64,000 nucleotides of DNA from Blautia sp. XA-2221 (lineage in GTDB: Bacteria > Bacillota > Clostridia > Lachnospirales > Lachnospiraceae). Both the position numbers and the translations under genes were made by a program. Of the stretch, positions 52,259 through 61,039 are shown in pieces (position 1 is the first letter of the stretch; every line of letters starts with the position of its first letter). Below the pieces are notes generated by a model that saw only the letters and a list, made by a program, of their open reading frames with translations, was not told where the DNA came from and made no database searches. The stretch covers positions 85,178-149,177 of the forward strand of contig NZ_JAJQXX010000006.1 in NCBI RefSeq assembly GCF_028767025.1, given 5' to 3'.

Positions 52259-52705
52259 TTATAATATATGCTCGTCTAAAAGTATGGTAAACGGCCCGTC
52301 ATTAACAAGGCTTACTTTCATATCTGCTCCAAAAATACCGTGTTCCACAACAGGAACTGTTTTCTGGGCCTCACGGATCATATACTCATAAAGTTCCTCT
52401 GCCATATCCGGGGCTCCGGCTTCAATAAAACTGGGACGATTTCCTTTTTTACAGTTTGCATACAGAGTAAACTGGGAAACCAGCAAAAGTTCTCCTTCTA
52501 CGTCCTTCAGAGAAAGATTTGTTTTTCCTGCCTCATCTTCAAAAATACGCAGCCCCAGAAGCTTTTTCAGGTATTTGTCTGCAATTTCCCGGTTATCTTC
52601 CTTTCCGGCTCCCACAAATACCAGAAGCCCTTTTCCAATCTTACCTACAGTATTTCCATCTACAGTTACCTCGGCCTGCAGAACTCTTTGAATAAAAAGT
52701 CTCAT
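52259..52705 (-). CDS. dtd: D-aminoacyl-tRNA deacylase
   Basis: Homodimeric proofreading enzyme that hydrolyses D-aminoacyl-tRNA (and glycyl-tRNA-Ala). The 148 residues match the usual length and show [44 protein letters not shown] and the C-terminal [12 protein letters not shown] with the Gly-Pro dipeptide that rejects L-amino acids (the usual motif is NxGPVT). AAAGGAAC lies upstream of the ATG. A terminator of the preceding operon separates it from the kinase-like gene. Confidence 0.96.
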   Translation of the reverse strand: MRLFIQRVLQAEVTVDGNTVGKIGKGLLVFVGAGKEDNREIADKYLKKLLGLRIFEDEAGKTNLSLKDVEGELLLVSQFTLYANCKKGNRPSFIEAGAPDMAEELYEYMIREAQKTVPVVEHGIFGADMKVSLVNDGPFTILLDEHIL

Positions 52706-52729
52706 AAAACAGTTCCTTTCTTTTGCTTT

Positions 52730-52767
52730 TTGTAAAACACCGGGGAATCTGTCTGTTCCCCGGTGTT
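52730..52767 (-). terminator. Rho-independent terminator of the aroB-lspA operon
   Basis: The 12-bp stem AACACCGGGGAA/TTCCCCGGTGTT (52736-52747 with 52756-52767) and an 8-base loop, followed on the minus strand by TTTTACAAAAA. Confidence 0.8.
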
Positions 52768-52791
52768 GATAACTTTCTGCTTTTATTTATT

Positions 52792-53433
52792 TTATTTTTT
52801 CTTGGATTCATCAAAAATCTGAACCGAATTGATAATGATTTTTGCCGCATTGTCAATTCCCAGCTTACCGCTGTCAATACACAGGTTATAATCCTTGGCA
52901 GAACCCCATTTTTTATTTGTGTAATAATTATAATAGCTTGCTCTGCTCTTATCTGTTTTAACAATAAGATCCTTGGCTTCTTTATCTGATTTTCCGTATT
53001 TTGAAGCAATTCTACGGATTCTGGCATCCATATCTGCATGAATAAAAATGCTGAAGCAGTCTGGGCAGTCCGAAAGTGCATAATCTGCACAGCGGCCTAC
53101 CATAACGCATGGCCCCTCTTCCGCCAGCTTTTTGATCGCATCAAACTGCGCCAGAAAGATCTTATGATTCATTGGCATATCATTAAATCCTGCAGAAGAA
53201 TATCCAAAGGAATAGGTATCCATAACAAGCGAATACAAAAAACTGTTTGTTGGCTTTTCATCATGATGTTCAAACAGCTCCTTACAGATTCCACTGTCAT
53301 TTGCCGCGCGCTCCAGAAGTTCTTTGTCGTAGCATTTGATGCCAAAGTATCTGGCAACCTCCTGACCGATCTGTCGTCCTCCACTGCCATATTCTCTTCC
53401 GATTGTAATAATTGAACTTGTTGTATTACTCAT
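52792..53433 (-). CDS. cytidylate kinase-like family protein
   Basis: A 213-residue P-loop kinase of the cytidylate-kinase-2-like family. The P-loop-like start is IITIGREYGSGGRQIGQ, followed by KCYDKELLERAA, GPCVMVGRCADYAL and DMDARIRRIASKYGKSDKEAKDLI with a lid-like DKSRASYYNYYTNKKWG. Substrate is unproven; the family is common in Firmicutes beside the dispensable cmk. I chose the ATG at 53433 (GGGAG upstream); the frame continues to 53502 without a ribosome site. The gene is downstream of rluD. Confidence 0.85.
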   Translation of the reverse strand: MSNTTSSIITIGREYGSGGRQIGQEVARYFGIKCYDKELLERAANDSGICKELFEHHDEKPTNSFLYSLVMDTYSFGYSSAGFNDMPMNHKIFLAQFDAIKKLAEEGPCVMVGRCADYALSDCPDCFSIFIHADMDARIRRIASKYGKSDKEAKDLIVKTDKSRASYYNYYTNKKWGSAKDYNLCIDSGKLGIDNAAKIIINSVQIFDESKKK

Positions 53434-53502
53434 AAGCGATACACTCCCTTCTGCGAACATACTTCTGACATATATTATACATGATTTCCAGGGAAATGCC
53501 AA

Positions 53503-54417
53503 CTATTTTCGTAATTTTTCTAACAACTTAACAAAATATTCTGGCAAAGGTGCGGTAAATTCCATATATTCGCCTGTTACCGGATGGACAAATCCCAGAA
53601 CCATTGCGTGAAGCGTCTGACCCTGAAGATGGAAAGGATTTTTGGATGAACCATACACGGTATCTCCAAGAAGTGGATGTCCGATGCTTGTCATATGTAC
53701 ACGGATCTGGTGAGTCCGGCCTGTTTCCAGCCTGCATTCAATGTAAGTATACTGTCCAAAACGCTCCAGAACTTTATAATGTGTGACTGCTGGTTTTCCG
53801 TTTTTATTGTTAATGGCCATTTTTTTACGGTCAGTAGGATGGCGTCCGATAGGGCCTTCTACAGTTCCTTCGTCATCTTTTAGATTCCCGGCTACAATGG
53901 CCCGATAACGCCTTTTTATGGAATGTTCTTTCAGCTGCTCTGCAAGATCTCTGTGTACGGAATCTTCTTTACAGATCAGAAGAGCTCCTGTAGTATCTTT
54001 GTCAATTCGGTGAACAATTCCAGGACGCAAAACCCCGTTGATTCCGGAAAGCCGGTTACCGCAGTGCGCCATCACTGCATTTACCAGAGTTCCTTCTGTG
54101 TGCCCTGCAGCGGGGTGAACCACCATCCCCTTTGGCTTATTTACCACCAGAAGATAATCATCCTCGTACAGAATATCCAGAGGAATGGCTTCCGGTTTAA
54201 TATCCAGAGGCTCCATATCAGGAATTTCCAGACATATTTCCGTTTCCGGCTGTATTTTGTAATTGGCTTTTACCGGCTTTCCATTTACAGAAACAGCCTG
54301 TTCCTTCAAAAGTTTCTGGAGATAGGAACGCGAAAATTCAGGGCATTTTTCTGCCAGATAACGGTCAATACGGACAGAAGTTTCCTCCTGTCCGGTTGTA
54401 AAATTTAAAATCTTCAT
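53503..54417 (-). CDS. rluD: RluA/RluD family 23S rRNA pseudouridine synthase
   Basis: A 304-residue pseudouridine synthase. An N-terminal S4 domain (RIDRYLAEKCPEFSRSYLQKLLKEQAVSVNGKPVK) precedes the catalytic domain with the motif HRIDKDTTGALLICK (Asp nucleophile), KPKGMVVHPAAGH, and GRTHQIRVHMTSIGHPLLGD. It is the equivalent of ylyB next to lspA in Bacillus; the specific RluD assignment is by context and family. It overlaps lspA by 4 bases. Confidence 0.9.
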   Translation of the reverse strand: MKILNFTTGQEETSVRIDRYLAEKCPEFSRSYLQKLLKEQAVSVNGKPVKANYKIQPETEICLEIPDMEPLDIKPEAIPLDILYEDDYLLVVNKPKGMVVHPAAGHTEGTLVNAVMAHCGNRLSGINGVLRPGIVHRIDKDTTGALLICKEDSVHRDLAEQLKEHSIKRRYRAIVAGNLKDDEGTVEGPIGRHPTDRKKMAINNKNGKPAVTHYKVLERFGQYTYIECRLETGRTHQIRVHMTSIGHPLLGDTVYGSSKNPFHLQGQTLHAMVLGFVHPVTGEYMEFTAPLPEYFVKLLEKLRK

Positions 54418-54956
54418 GAATGATCCCTTTTTCGTTTTATAAAATCAAAATCCTCATCTTTGTAACAGAAGCCTACCAGAATAACAAAAACAATGCCTCC
54501 GCACACAACAAAAATGTCTGCCACATTAAATATCGGAAAGTCGATCAGGGAAAAATAGATAAAATCAATGACATATCCGTAAAACAGACGGTCAATAAAA
54601 TTCCCCAGAGCGCCGGAAACCAGAACTGCTCCTGTTATCAGAAGAGGCAGATAATATTTGTTTTTCGGTATACGCACATACAAATATAAAAGCACTGCAA
54701 AAAACAGAATACACAGGGTAAGAAAAAGAATCTGCCTGCCCTGAAACATCCCAAAAGCCATACCGCGGTTTTCCAGATAAGACAGCTCTAATACTCCGGG
54801 GATCAGTGAAATGCCAGGTGCCCCCTTTAAACGTCTGTCTGCCAGGTATTTTGTCCACTGATCAAGAGTGGTAAGCAGAATGACAGAAAAGCACCACCAG
54901 AAGCCACAGATCGTTACAGGAAAGGTACTTGTATTTCGATCCTGTTTTCCAGTCAT
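54414..54956 (-). CDS. lspA: lipoprotein signal peptidase (signal peptidase II)
   Basis: Membrane aspartic peptidase that cleaves lipoprotein signal peptides after Cys modification. The 180 residues have four membrane segments and the catalytic pair: ALGNFIDRLFYGYVIDFI and FNVADIFVVCG, together with the LENRGMAFG conserved stretch. It overlaps aroB by 4 bases and rluD by 4 bases. Confidence 0.95.
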   Translation of the reverse strand: MTGKQDRNTSTFPVTICGFWWCFSVILLTTLDQWTKYLADRRLKGAPGISLIPGVLELSYLENRGMAFGMFQGRQILFLTLCILFFAVLLYLYVRIPKNKYYLPLLITGAVLVSGALGNFIDRLFYGYVIDFIYFSLIDFPIFNVADIFVVCGGIVFVILVGFCYKDEDFDFIKRKRDHS

Positions 54957-56044
54957 TGCAAAATCTCCTGAATACCCGCCAAAATTTCTTCATCTGACAG
55001 GGTTTTATCTATAAAACTGTTTCCGATTCCTTTCATCAGAATAAATTTAATATGGCCCTGTTCCATTTTTTTGTCATTTCTGGTTGCTTCCAGGATCTTC
55101 TCCGGATCCAGACCCTGCACGGCAACCGGAAGCCCGAAATCTTTGCATCCACAAAGAATCTCCTGATATTCTTCATCTGACAGAAGCCCTCTGTTCCTGG
55201 ATATTGCAGCTGCGGCTATAGCTCCCACTGCAACACACTGTCCATGAAGCAGCTGAAAATCCATAAGCTTTTCTACAGCGTGGCCTATAGTATGTCCAAG
55301 ATTCAGAAGCGCTCGTTCTCCCTTCTCTTTTGGATCCCTCTCTACAACGCCGGCTTTGATCTCACAGCACCTGCGGATCACAGAAGCAAGAATCCGACTG
55401 TCAAGTTCCCGGATCTGCTTTTTCTGTCTGCATACAGAACGGAACAGTTCGCTGTCGCAAATCAGTCCTGTTTTCAGAACCTCTCCCATTCCACAAATAA
55501 ATTCTGTTTCAGGAAGGGTGCTTAGCGTTTTCATATTCATATATACCAGGCGGGGCTGGTGAAAGGCTCCTACCATATTTTTGTACTGCAGAAAGTCCAC
55601 TCCTGTTTTTCCGCCAACACTGCTGTCTACCTGAGCCAGTAGCGTGGTGGGAATCTGTACAAAGTCAATGCCGCGAAGATAGGTGGCAGCGGCAAAACCG
55701 GTGAGATCTCCGGTTACACCGCCTCCCAGAGCCACCAGAAAACCTGTACGGTCAATTTTATTTTCAATTAATGTCCTGTACAGTTTCTGGACAGTATCAA
55801 GGTTTTTACTTGACTCTCCTGCCTCAAAAACAAAAACAGATACCGATTTTTCTACAGACTCCAGGATTTTCTTTACCTGCTCTCCATAGAGAGGAAAAAC
55901 ATTGGAATCGGACACAATACAAACATTACGATCCACCAGGTTTTCCTGCTTCAGTCCGCTGGTCAGTCCCCAAAAATCTTCTTCAAAATAAATAGGATAA
56001 TAAAATTCTCTTTCACGGCGGACATTTAAGATATTGTGTTCCAT
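54953..56044 (-). CDS. aroB: 3-dehydroquinate synthase
   Basis: NAD+- and metal-dependent conversion of DAHP to 3-dehydroquinate in the shikimate pathway. The 363 residues show the FLVALGGGVTGDLTGFAAATYLRGIDFVQIPTTLLAQVDSSVGGKTGVDF region, with the metal Glu/His in GERALLNLGHTIGHAVE and HGQCVAVG. Length is normal. It lies between ylmH and lspA, an aroB position common in Lachnospiraceae but not related by pathway. AGGAGGT precedes the ATG. Confidence 0.96.
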   Translation of the reverse strand: MEHNILNVRREREFYYPIYFEEDFWGLTSGLKQENLVDRNVCIVSDSNVFPLYGEQVKKILESVEKSVSVFVFEAGESSKNLDTVQKLYRTLIENKIDRTGFLVALGGGVTGDLTGFAAATYLRGIDFVQIPTTLLAQVDSSVGGKTGVDFLQYKNMVGAFHQPRLVYMNMKTLSTLPETEFICGMGEVLKTGLICDSELFRSVCRQKKQIRELDSRILASVIRRCCEIKAGVVERDPKEKGERALLNLGHTIGHAVEKLMDFQLLHGQCVAVGAIAAAAISRNRGLLSDEEYQEILCGCKDFGLPVAVQGLDPEKILEATRNDKKMEQGHIKFILMKGIGNSFIDKTLSDEEILAGIQEILQ

Positions 56045-56065
56045 GATCGAACACCTCCTGTTCTC

Positions 56066-56818
56066 TTACACATACTTCAGAAGACAGACTCCGATCCTGC
56101 CTTTTTTGGTTTTTCCGGAAATTTTTTCAAAAATAAATCTGCCTTTTCCTCTGACAGAAATAATATCTCCTTCTTTTGGCTCATATCCATTGGAAGTGAT
56201 CAATTTTCCATTTACAAAAACCTGACCGCCTTCAATATAGGAAACCATACTGCTTCTGGAAGCCTGAAATGCAATAGAAATAAGAGCATCCAGCCGCACA
56301 GACGTACAGGTTCCGGAAACCGTGGAAAAACTGGGCGCAGGAAGTTCCTCCGGATTTTCTACTTTTGATACAGTCACAGTTGTGTGACGGACCCTGCACA
56401 GATTCTCCATAATAAAATCTGCAATCTTATCATGGCAGAATACCCAGGCCCCCTGCTCTTTTACAAGTATATCACCGACCACCGAACGTTCTACACCAAG
56501 GCCCAGAATCGTACCAAGGTAATCTCTGTGGGTAAGGATCTGTGAAAATTTTGCCGCCTTTGGTTCAACCTTTAGACAGCAGATAGGATATTCCCAGTAA
56601 AATCCCAAATCTGCAGGATAAAAGGCTATGATCTGACGTTCCGCTCCGTCATATCCACCATACCCTTCTATCACAATCCCCGGAAAATGTGCTGCCTGAC
56701 TTTTTACCAGATTTTGTTCGTTTAAATTAAGAAAATCCGAAAAGGTGACAATATCTCTCTGATAAGAGAGATTTGCCAGTTCCCGGATTCTCTTAATGAA
56801 AAAATCATCTTTTTCCAT
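56066..56818 (-). CDS. YlmH family RNA-binding protein (S4 domain)
   Basis: A 250-residue protein of the YlmH family from the dcw-linked ylm cluster. The N-terminal part (FIKRIRELANLSYQRDIVTFSDFLNLNEQ) matches the YlmH RRM-like region and the C-terminus has an S4 domain (LDALISIAFQASRSSMVSYIEGGQVFVNGKLI ... GDIISVRGKGRF). In Bacillus the homologue works in ribosome quality control. It sits between sepF and aroB. Confidence 0.88.
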   Translation of the reverse strand: MEKDDFFIKRIRELANLSYQRDIVTFSDFLNLNEQNLVKSQAAHFPGIVIEGYGGYDGAERQIIAFYPADLGFYWEYPICCLKVEPKAAKFSQILTHRDYLGTILGLGVERSVVGDILVKEQGAWVFCHDKIADFIMENLCRVRHTTVTVSKVENPEELPAPSFSTVSGTCTSVRLDALISIAFQASRSSMVSYIEGGQVFVNGKLITSNGYEPKEGDIISVRGKGRFIFEKISGKTKKGRIGVCLLKYV

Positions 56819-56824
56819 TTTGTA

Positions 56825-57463
56825 TTAATATCCTGCTCTTACTGACGGAACAGATCCTCCCAGAATATTCTGGAGATCACCGGTAATGTCAACATTGGAT
56901 GGTCCCAGTACAAAGATGTAGCTGGATACTTTCTGAAGACTTCCGCCCAGGGAATAACATGCGCCTGAAGTAAAATCAATGATCCTCTGTGCAAGCTCCA
57001 CATCAATTCCCTCCAGATTCAGGATCACTGTGGAATTGTCAACCAGTGTGTCTGCAATCTCGCGGGTATCCTCCATGGATGCAGGCTTGATCACACAGAC
57101 TTCCATATTCACAGACTGAGAGCTTCTACGGCTGCTTCTCATAGGAGTGATCTTACTGGATGAAGTACGAATGGGCTTTTCCTGTTTTACAGGAGTAACT
57201 CTGGAAACAGAAGAAGCTGATTTCGGACTGAATTTCTGAGCAGATTCTTCTTCCTCTTCATCATCCAGCTCGTCATACTCATCGTAATCATCATCTTTTT
57301 TCTTACCGAATTTCTGAAAAAATTTCTTTACCGGTTTTTCATCTTCGTCATCATCCAGAAAGTCATCATCGGATTCATCCAGGATATCATCATCCAGAAA
57401 ATCGTCCTCATCGTAATCGTCGTTCAGTTTCACTGCATCTAAAAGCTTATCTAAAACGTTCAT
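56825..57463 (-). CDS. sepF: cell division protein SepF
   Basis: A 212-residue SepF, which tethers FtsZ to the membrane and shapes the septum. The N-terminal amphipathic helix (MNVLDKLLDAVKL) is followed by an Asp/Glu-rich stretch (about residues 16-75, with DEDDFLDDDI and DEYDELDDEEEE) that is longer than in most SepF proteins, then the core domain (VCVIKPASMEDTREIADTLVDNSTVILNLEGID ... RIIDFTSGACYSLGGSLQKVSSYIFVLGPSNVDI). I chose the ATG at 57463, with GGAG 6 bases upstream. Confidence 0.93.
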   Translation of the reverse strand: MNVLDKLLDAVKLNDDYDEDDFLDDDILDESDDDFLDDDEDEKPVKKFFQKFGKKKDDDYDEYDELDDEEEEESAQKFSPKSASSVSRVTPVKQEKPIRTSSSKITPMRSSRRSSQSVNMEVCVIKPASMEDTREIADTLVDNSTVILNLEGIDVELAQRIIDFTSGACYSLGGSLQKVSSYIFVLGPSNVDITGDLQNILGGSVPSVRAGY

Positions 57464-57492
57464 TTTAATCTCCAATCTTATTCTTTGTTTCG

Positions 57493-58185
57493 TTATCGCA
57501 CGTAATTTCTTTCACCGAAAATTCCCGTGCCCACACGAACCATTGTTGCGCCCTCTTGGACAGCGACCTGATAATCTCCAGTCATCCCCATACTCAAAAC
57601 GCTCATACTAACATTATTAATGTTTTTTGCCTCAATGTCAACACTTAATTTTTTTAATTGTCGGAAAAAACCACGGTTGTCTTCTGCATTTTCCACATAA
57701 GGAGCAATGGTCATAAGTCCCTGTACCTTTATATGAGGAAAATCTGCAACAGCCTCAATAAGAGGAAGAACCTCGTCCATTTTCAAACCGAATTTGCTTT
57801 CTTCCTGAGCAACATTCACCTCCAGGAGAATGGGAACACAGACCTGACGCTTTGCAGCTTCCTGTTCAATAGTCTGAGCAAGACGCAAGGAATCTACAGA
57901 ATGGATCAGGGAAACCTTATCAACAATGTATTTAACCTTATTTCTCTGCAAATGACCGATCATGTGCCACTTGATATCATCAGGAAGCTGTGGATGTTTG
58001 TCCATGATCTCCTGTACCTTATTTTCGCCGAAACATCTGGCGCCTGCATCGTAGGCTTCCTTCAGCATGGACACAGGTTTTGTTTTGCTTACAGCGATCA
58101 GAGTAACCTCTTTGGGATCACGTCCTGCTATTCTGCATGCTTCATCAATATTTTTTCTGACCTGTTCCAGATTTTCTGTTATCAT
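57493..58185 (-). CDS. yggS: YggS family PLP homeostasis protein
   Basis: A 230-residue PLP-binding protein (YlmE/PLPBP) that buffers pyridoxal phosphate. Family features are VTLIAVSKTKPVSMLKEAYDAGARCFGENKVQE with the PLP lysine, WHMIGHLQRNKVK, LEVNVAQEESKFGL and LSMGMTGDYQVAVQEGATMVRVGTGIFG. GGAGGCAGGA precedes the ATG. It lies between the membrane adaptor and sepF, the usual ylmE-ylmF order. Confidence 0.95.
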   Translation of the reverse strand: MITENLEQVRKNIDEACRIAGRDPKEVTLIAVSKTKPVSMLKEAYDAGARCFGENKVQEIMDKHPQLPDDIKWHMIGHLQRNKVKYIVDKVSLIHSVDSLRLAQTIEQEAAKRQVCVPILLEVNVAQEESKFGLKMDEVLPLIEAVADFPHIKVQGLMTIAPYVENAEDNRGFFRQLKKLSVDIEAKNINNVSMSVLSMGMTGDYQVAVQEGATMVRVGTGIFGERNYVR

Positions 58186-58202
58186 AATTTCCTGCCTCCA
58201 GA

Positions 58203-59603
58203 CTAATATAAAATCTCTTCTTCATTTACTTTGTCTGCATCACGAACAATGTGATCATACCGTGAAAGTCCATAAGAAGTATTTTTTGATACGATGGCGT
58301 ATTCTTCATTCTGGTCAAGAACCTCTATCCTGCGGAAAACAGCATATCCCTGATTGGTACAGTATACACCTTCCAGAACCCCGACATCTTTGATCACATA
58401 TCGGCTCTGATCTTCCTGACAGACAACCACATCGCCTTCTTTGAATTTCTTTTTATCTATATAATAAATATAATCCGGTTTCTTTCCTTTTTCTGTTTCC
58501 GTACTTTTATCCTCAATCTGCGCATAAATATCAGCCGGAACAAACGTAGAGGTGCTATTTCCATTTTTGTCCGCACCTTCCACCATAAATCCTGTCTGTT
58601 GAGTTTCCCTGTCTGTTGTGGCATATTTGGATGGAATCGTATAAAATTCCTTAGTTACAATGGAAGACAGAGGGATTTTCAGACCAGTAACCGTATTTGT
58701 TACAAGCTCAATCTCTATAAAGCGATCAGAAGCATACCGGATCAGCCCCTTGTTAAAATCAATCCGGCCATATTTCTGACCGTCGATCTCTATAATAGAA
58801 AAGTCTCCGTTCTGAGTTTTATCATCTTTCAGAAATTTTACCCGGACAGTAGTCCTGTCAGCAAGCTTCGCCTCCTGTTTTTCACTGAGAGGAATCAGGA
58901 TACTCCACCGTTCATCCGTAATAAGAGTATAAACAGGATCTCCTGCTTTTATGGAACCGTCTGTTTTCAGATCTGTTTCATGGTAAGCATTCTGATCAAA
59001 ATCTACTGTCGATAAAGTGGATATGCTTTTATTTTCATAGCCGTCCATGGAATAAAGGACAATCCCGTCACTGTCTGCTTTTGTAACTGCCTGACCTCCC
59101 AAGGACATCGAGCCTCCTTCAGCGGTTCCTGCATACTGAAGGATATTTCCCTCTAAAGTATATTTAAAGCTGTATGTATTATTAAATTTACTTGGATTAA
59201 AGCCTTTTGAGAAACTCATCATATCATTGCGGATACTGGTAAGCTCCTCCGGGGTCAGTTCAGCGCTGTTTTCTGTTGGCTTAGAGCTGCTAATCCCGTA
59301 AACCGGTCCATTGGCATTGATCTTATTTCCTTCTCTTGCATAGTAGGTAATAAAACCGTCAGAATCTGCTTTATAAATGGACTCTTCACGTATGGCAAGC
59401 CCTGTGTATGTTTCATTTCTGGAAAGAGGTCCGGAAATAACCTGATAGGATTCTACTTTATCAGATGCCAGATATACAATCATACTGAATATCATATACA
59501 GAAGCAACACGCCAAAAATAATGGTTCCGATATTCAGGCCGAAAATATTTTTTATTTTTGAAAGAAACCCATGGTTTCTTGATGATTTACTGTGATCAGG
59601 CAA
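58203..59603 (-). CDS. HlyD-like membrane adaptor protein, unknown function
   Basis: A 466-residue bitopic protein with a short cytosolic N-terminus, one membrane segment (about residues 25-45, GTIIFGVLLLYMIFSMIVYL) and a long extracytoplasmic part that resembles HlyD/RND adaptor proteins: a barrel-like ISGPLSRNETYTGLAIREESIYKADSDGFITYYA with ADSDGIVLYSMDG repeated later, and VKFLKDD...IDGQKYGRIDF. No ABC or RND partner is adjacent. It is the first gene of the sepF-ylmH operon, so a role in the division envelope is possible. The start is TTG at 59603 with AAAGGAGG 7 bases upstream. Confidence 0.7.
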   Translation of the reverse strand: MPDHSKSSRNHGFLSKIKNIFGLNIGTIIFGVLLLYMIFSMIVYLASDKVESYQVISGPLSRNETYTGLAIREESIYKADSDGFITYYAREGNKINANGPVYGISSSKPTENSAELTPEELTSIRNDMMSFSKGFNPSKFNNTYSFKYTLEGNILQYAGTAEGGSMSLGGQAVTKADSDGIVLYSMDGYENKSISTLSTVDFDQNAYHETDLKTDGSIKAGDPVYTLITDERWSILIPLSEKQEAKLADRTTVRVKFLKDDKTQNGDFSIIEIDGQKYGRIDFNKGLIRYASDRFIEIELVTNTVTGLKIPLSSIVTKEFYTIPSKYATTDRETQQTGFMVEGADKNGNSTSTFVPADIYAQIEDKSTETEKGKKPDYIYYIDKKKFKEGDVVVCQEDQSRYVIKDVGVLEGVYCTNQGYAVFRRIEVLDQNEEYAIVSKNTSYGLSRYDHIVRDADKVNEEEILY

Positions 59604-59645
59604 AAAAATGCCTCCTTTAAATAACTTTTTCAGATATACGAACCC

Positions 59646-59674
59646 ATTGTATCATTTTAAGCCCTGTCTGACAA
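59646..59674 (-). promoter_or_regulatory. sigma-A-type promoter for the minus-strand yggS-sepF-aroB operon
   Basis: On the minus strand TTGTCA (59669-59674) and TACAAT (59646-59651) with a 17-base spacer, about 40 bases before the TTG start of the adaptor gene. Confidence 0.8.
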
Positions 59675-59736
59675 GGAAAAGAGACAGTTTTTTCACTGTG
59701 GATCATAAACAGACCGATTGTTTTTTTGTGATTTGC

Positions 59737-59748
59737 GAACATATTTTC
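59737..59748 (+). promoter_or_regulatory. SOS box (LexA operator) upstream of lexA
   Basis: GAACATATTTTC differs at a single base from the Gram-positive SOS consensus GAACATATGTTC and is flanked by C on the left (CGAAC). It lies 11 bases before the lexA -35 element, so LexA can repress its own gene. Confidence 0.85.
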
Positions 59749-59759
59749 CGAATATCTGT

Positions 59760-59788
59760 TTGCTATCTGTAAAAAAGTATGGTATAAT
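59760..59788 (+). promoter_or_regulatory. sigma-A-type promoter for lexA
   Basis: TTGCTA (59760-59765) and TATAAT (59783-59788) with a 17-base spacer, about 40 bases before the lexA ATG. The SOS box is just upstream. Confidence 0.8.
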
Positions 59789-59828
59789 AACGAAAACGGA
59801 ATGTTGCGGAAATTTTGGAGGTAAAAAT

Positions 59829-60449
59829 ATGGCATACGGCAGAATCAGTAAGAAGCAGCAGGAAATACTGGATTATATTAAAAACGAGATTCTGAACAGG
59901 GGATTTCCTCCGGCAGTGCGTGAGATCTGCGAGGCTGTCCATCTGAAATCTACATCCTCTGTTCATTCTCATCTGGAAGCTCTGGAAAAGAACGGTTACA
60001 TCCGTAGAGACGCAACGAAGCCAAGAGCGATAGAGATCCTTGATGACCAGTTCAATCTTGTGCGCAGAGAGGTTGTGAATGTTCCTTTGATTGGAACAGT
60101 GGCTGCAGGACAGCCTATATTTGCAGTAGAAAATATTGAAGGATATTTTCCGGTCCCGGCAGAGTTTATGCCCAATGCCCAGAGTTTTCTTCTGAAGGTA
60201 AAGGGAGACAGTATGATCAACGCAGGAATTTTTGACGGAGACCAGGTTCTGGTAAAACAGCAGTCCTCTGCTGAAAATGGCGATATGGTAGTAGCTCTTG
60301 TGGAGGATGCAGCTACAGTCAAGACTTTCTATAAGGAAGACGGCTACTATCGTCTTCAGCCTGAAAATGACGAGATGGATCCGATTCTTGTTCACGGTAA
60401 TCTTCAGATCCTCGGCAAGGTATTTGGCGTATTTCGTTTTTATAACTAA
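59829..60449 (+). CDS. lexA: SOS response repressor LexA
   Basis: A 206-residue autocleaving repressor. The N-terminal winged helix begins ISKKQQEILDYIKNEILNRGFPPAVREICEAVHLKSTSSVHSHL, the cleavage site is Ala93-Gly94 in TVAAGQPIF, and the catalytic dyad is Ser128 (KGDSMI) and Lys165 (AATVKTF). I chose the ATG at 59829 with TTGGAGGT upstream; the frame opens further at 59718. An SOS box and promoter precede it, in agreement with autoregulation. It is divergent from the membrane-adaptor gene. Confidence 0.97.
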   Translation: MAYGRISKKQQEILDYIKNEILNRGFPPAVREICEAVHLKSTSSVHSHLEALEKNGYIRRDATKPRAIEILDDQFNLVRREVVNVPLIGTVAAGQPIFAVENIEGYFPVPAEFMPNAQSFLLKVKGDSMINAGIFDGDQVLVKQQSSAENGDMVVALVEDAATVKTFYKEDGYYRLQPENDEMDPILVHGNLQILGKVFGVFRFYN

Positions 60450-60470
60450 TCAGAACAGCCTTAAAAGAAT

Positions 60471-60516
60471 CCCCGGAAACTGTTGCTTTTCGTTTACAGC
60501 TTCCGGGGATCCGTAT
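60471..60516. terminator. bidirectional terminator between lexA and rsfS
   Basis: CCCCGGAA (60471-60478) pairs with TTCCGGGG (60501-60508), with an inner CTGT/ACAG extension. The minus-strand side is followed by ATTCTTTT, the plus-strand side by a weaker T-run. Confidence 0.75.
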
Positions 60517-60651
60517 TTTTATCAGAAATTATTTCTCCAGACAGGACAGGTTTTATAAAACTCTTCCTGCTGGATATTTTTTTAATTATTAGTTTACATA
60601 AATTAATTATTGCAAACCAAAATTTCTATATACAGACAATTTCACACAGAT

Positions 60652-61011
60652 TTATTCTGCCAGAAATTCTTCCATTTCCAGAACTTTTCCATCACGCCAG
60701 ATTCTCTCCAGATCATAAAACAGACGGTTCTCTTCATCAAACACATGAATGATCAAATCGCCGTAATCCATAAGGATCCAGCTGGAATTTCTGGTACCCT
60801 CAATCTGTTTTGGTTCATATCCTGCTTTTGTAAGCATCTCTTCCACATTGTCAACCATAGCCTGAACCTGATTCTGATTGCTTCCGCTGGCAATTACAAA
60901 ATAATCTGCCAGAACAGAAACCTCATGAATATCAATTACTTTTACATCCATGGCTTTTTTGTCATCAAGAGCTCTTAAAGCAATCTTTGTCATTTCCTTT
61001 TCTCTATTCAT
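60652..61011 (-). CDS. rsfS: ribosome silencing factor RsfS
   Basis: A 119-residue RsfS (Iojap family) that binds L14 and blocks subunit joining under starvation. Family features are KIALRALDDKKAMDVKVIDI, SVLADYFVIASGSNQNQVQAMVD, the conserved WILMDYGDLIIHVFDEENRLFYDLERIW and a short acidic tail. AAAGGGG precedes the ATG. It ends the obgE-yhbY-nadD-yqeK-rsfS run. Confidence 0.96.
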   Translation of the reverse strand: MNREKEMTKIALRALDDKKAMDVKVIDIHEVSVLADYFVIASGSNQNQVQAMVDNVEEMLTKAGYEPKQIEGTRNSSWILMDYGDLIIHVFDEENRLFYDLERIWRDGKVLEMEEFLAE

Positions 61012-61039
61012 AGATCAAAGCCCCTTTCCGGCAAAGGAA

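Noticed and set aside
53450..53475. possible LexA box CGAACATACTTCTG upstream of the kinase-like gene
   Set aside because: Only the left half resembles GAACATATGTTC; the right half does not match, unlike the site before lexA.
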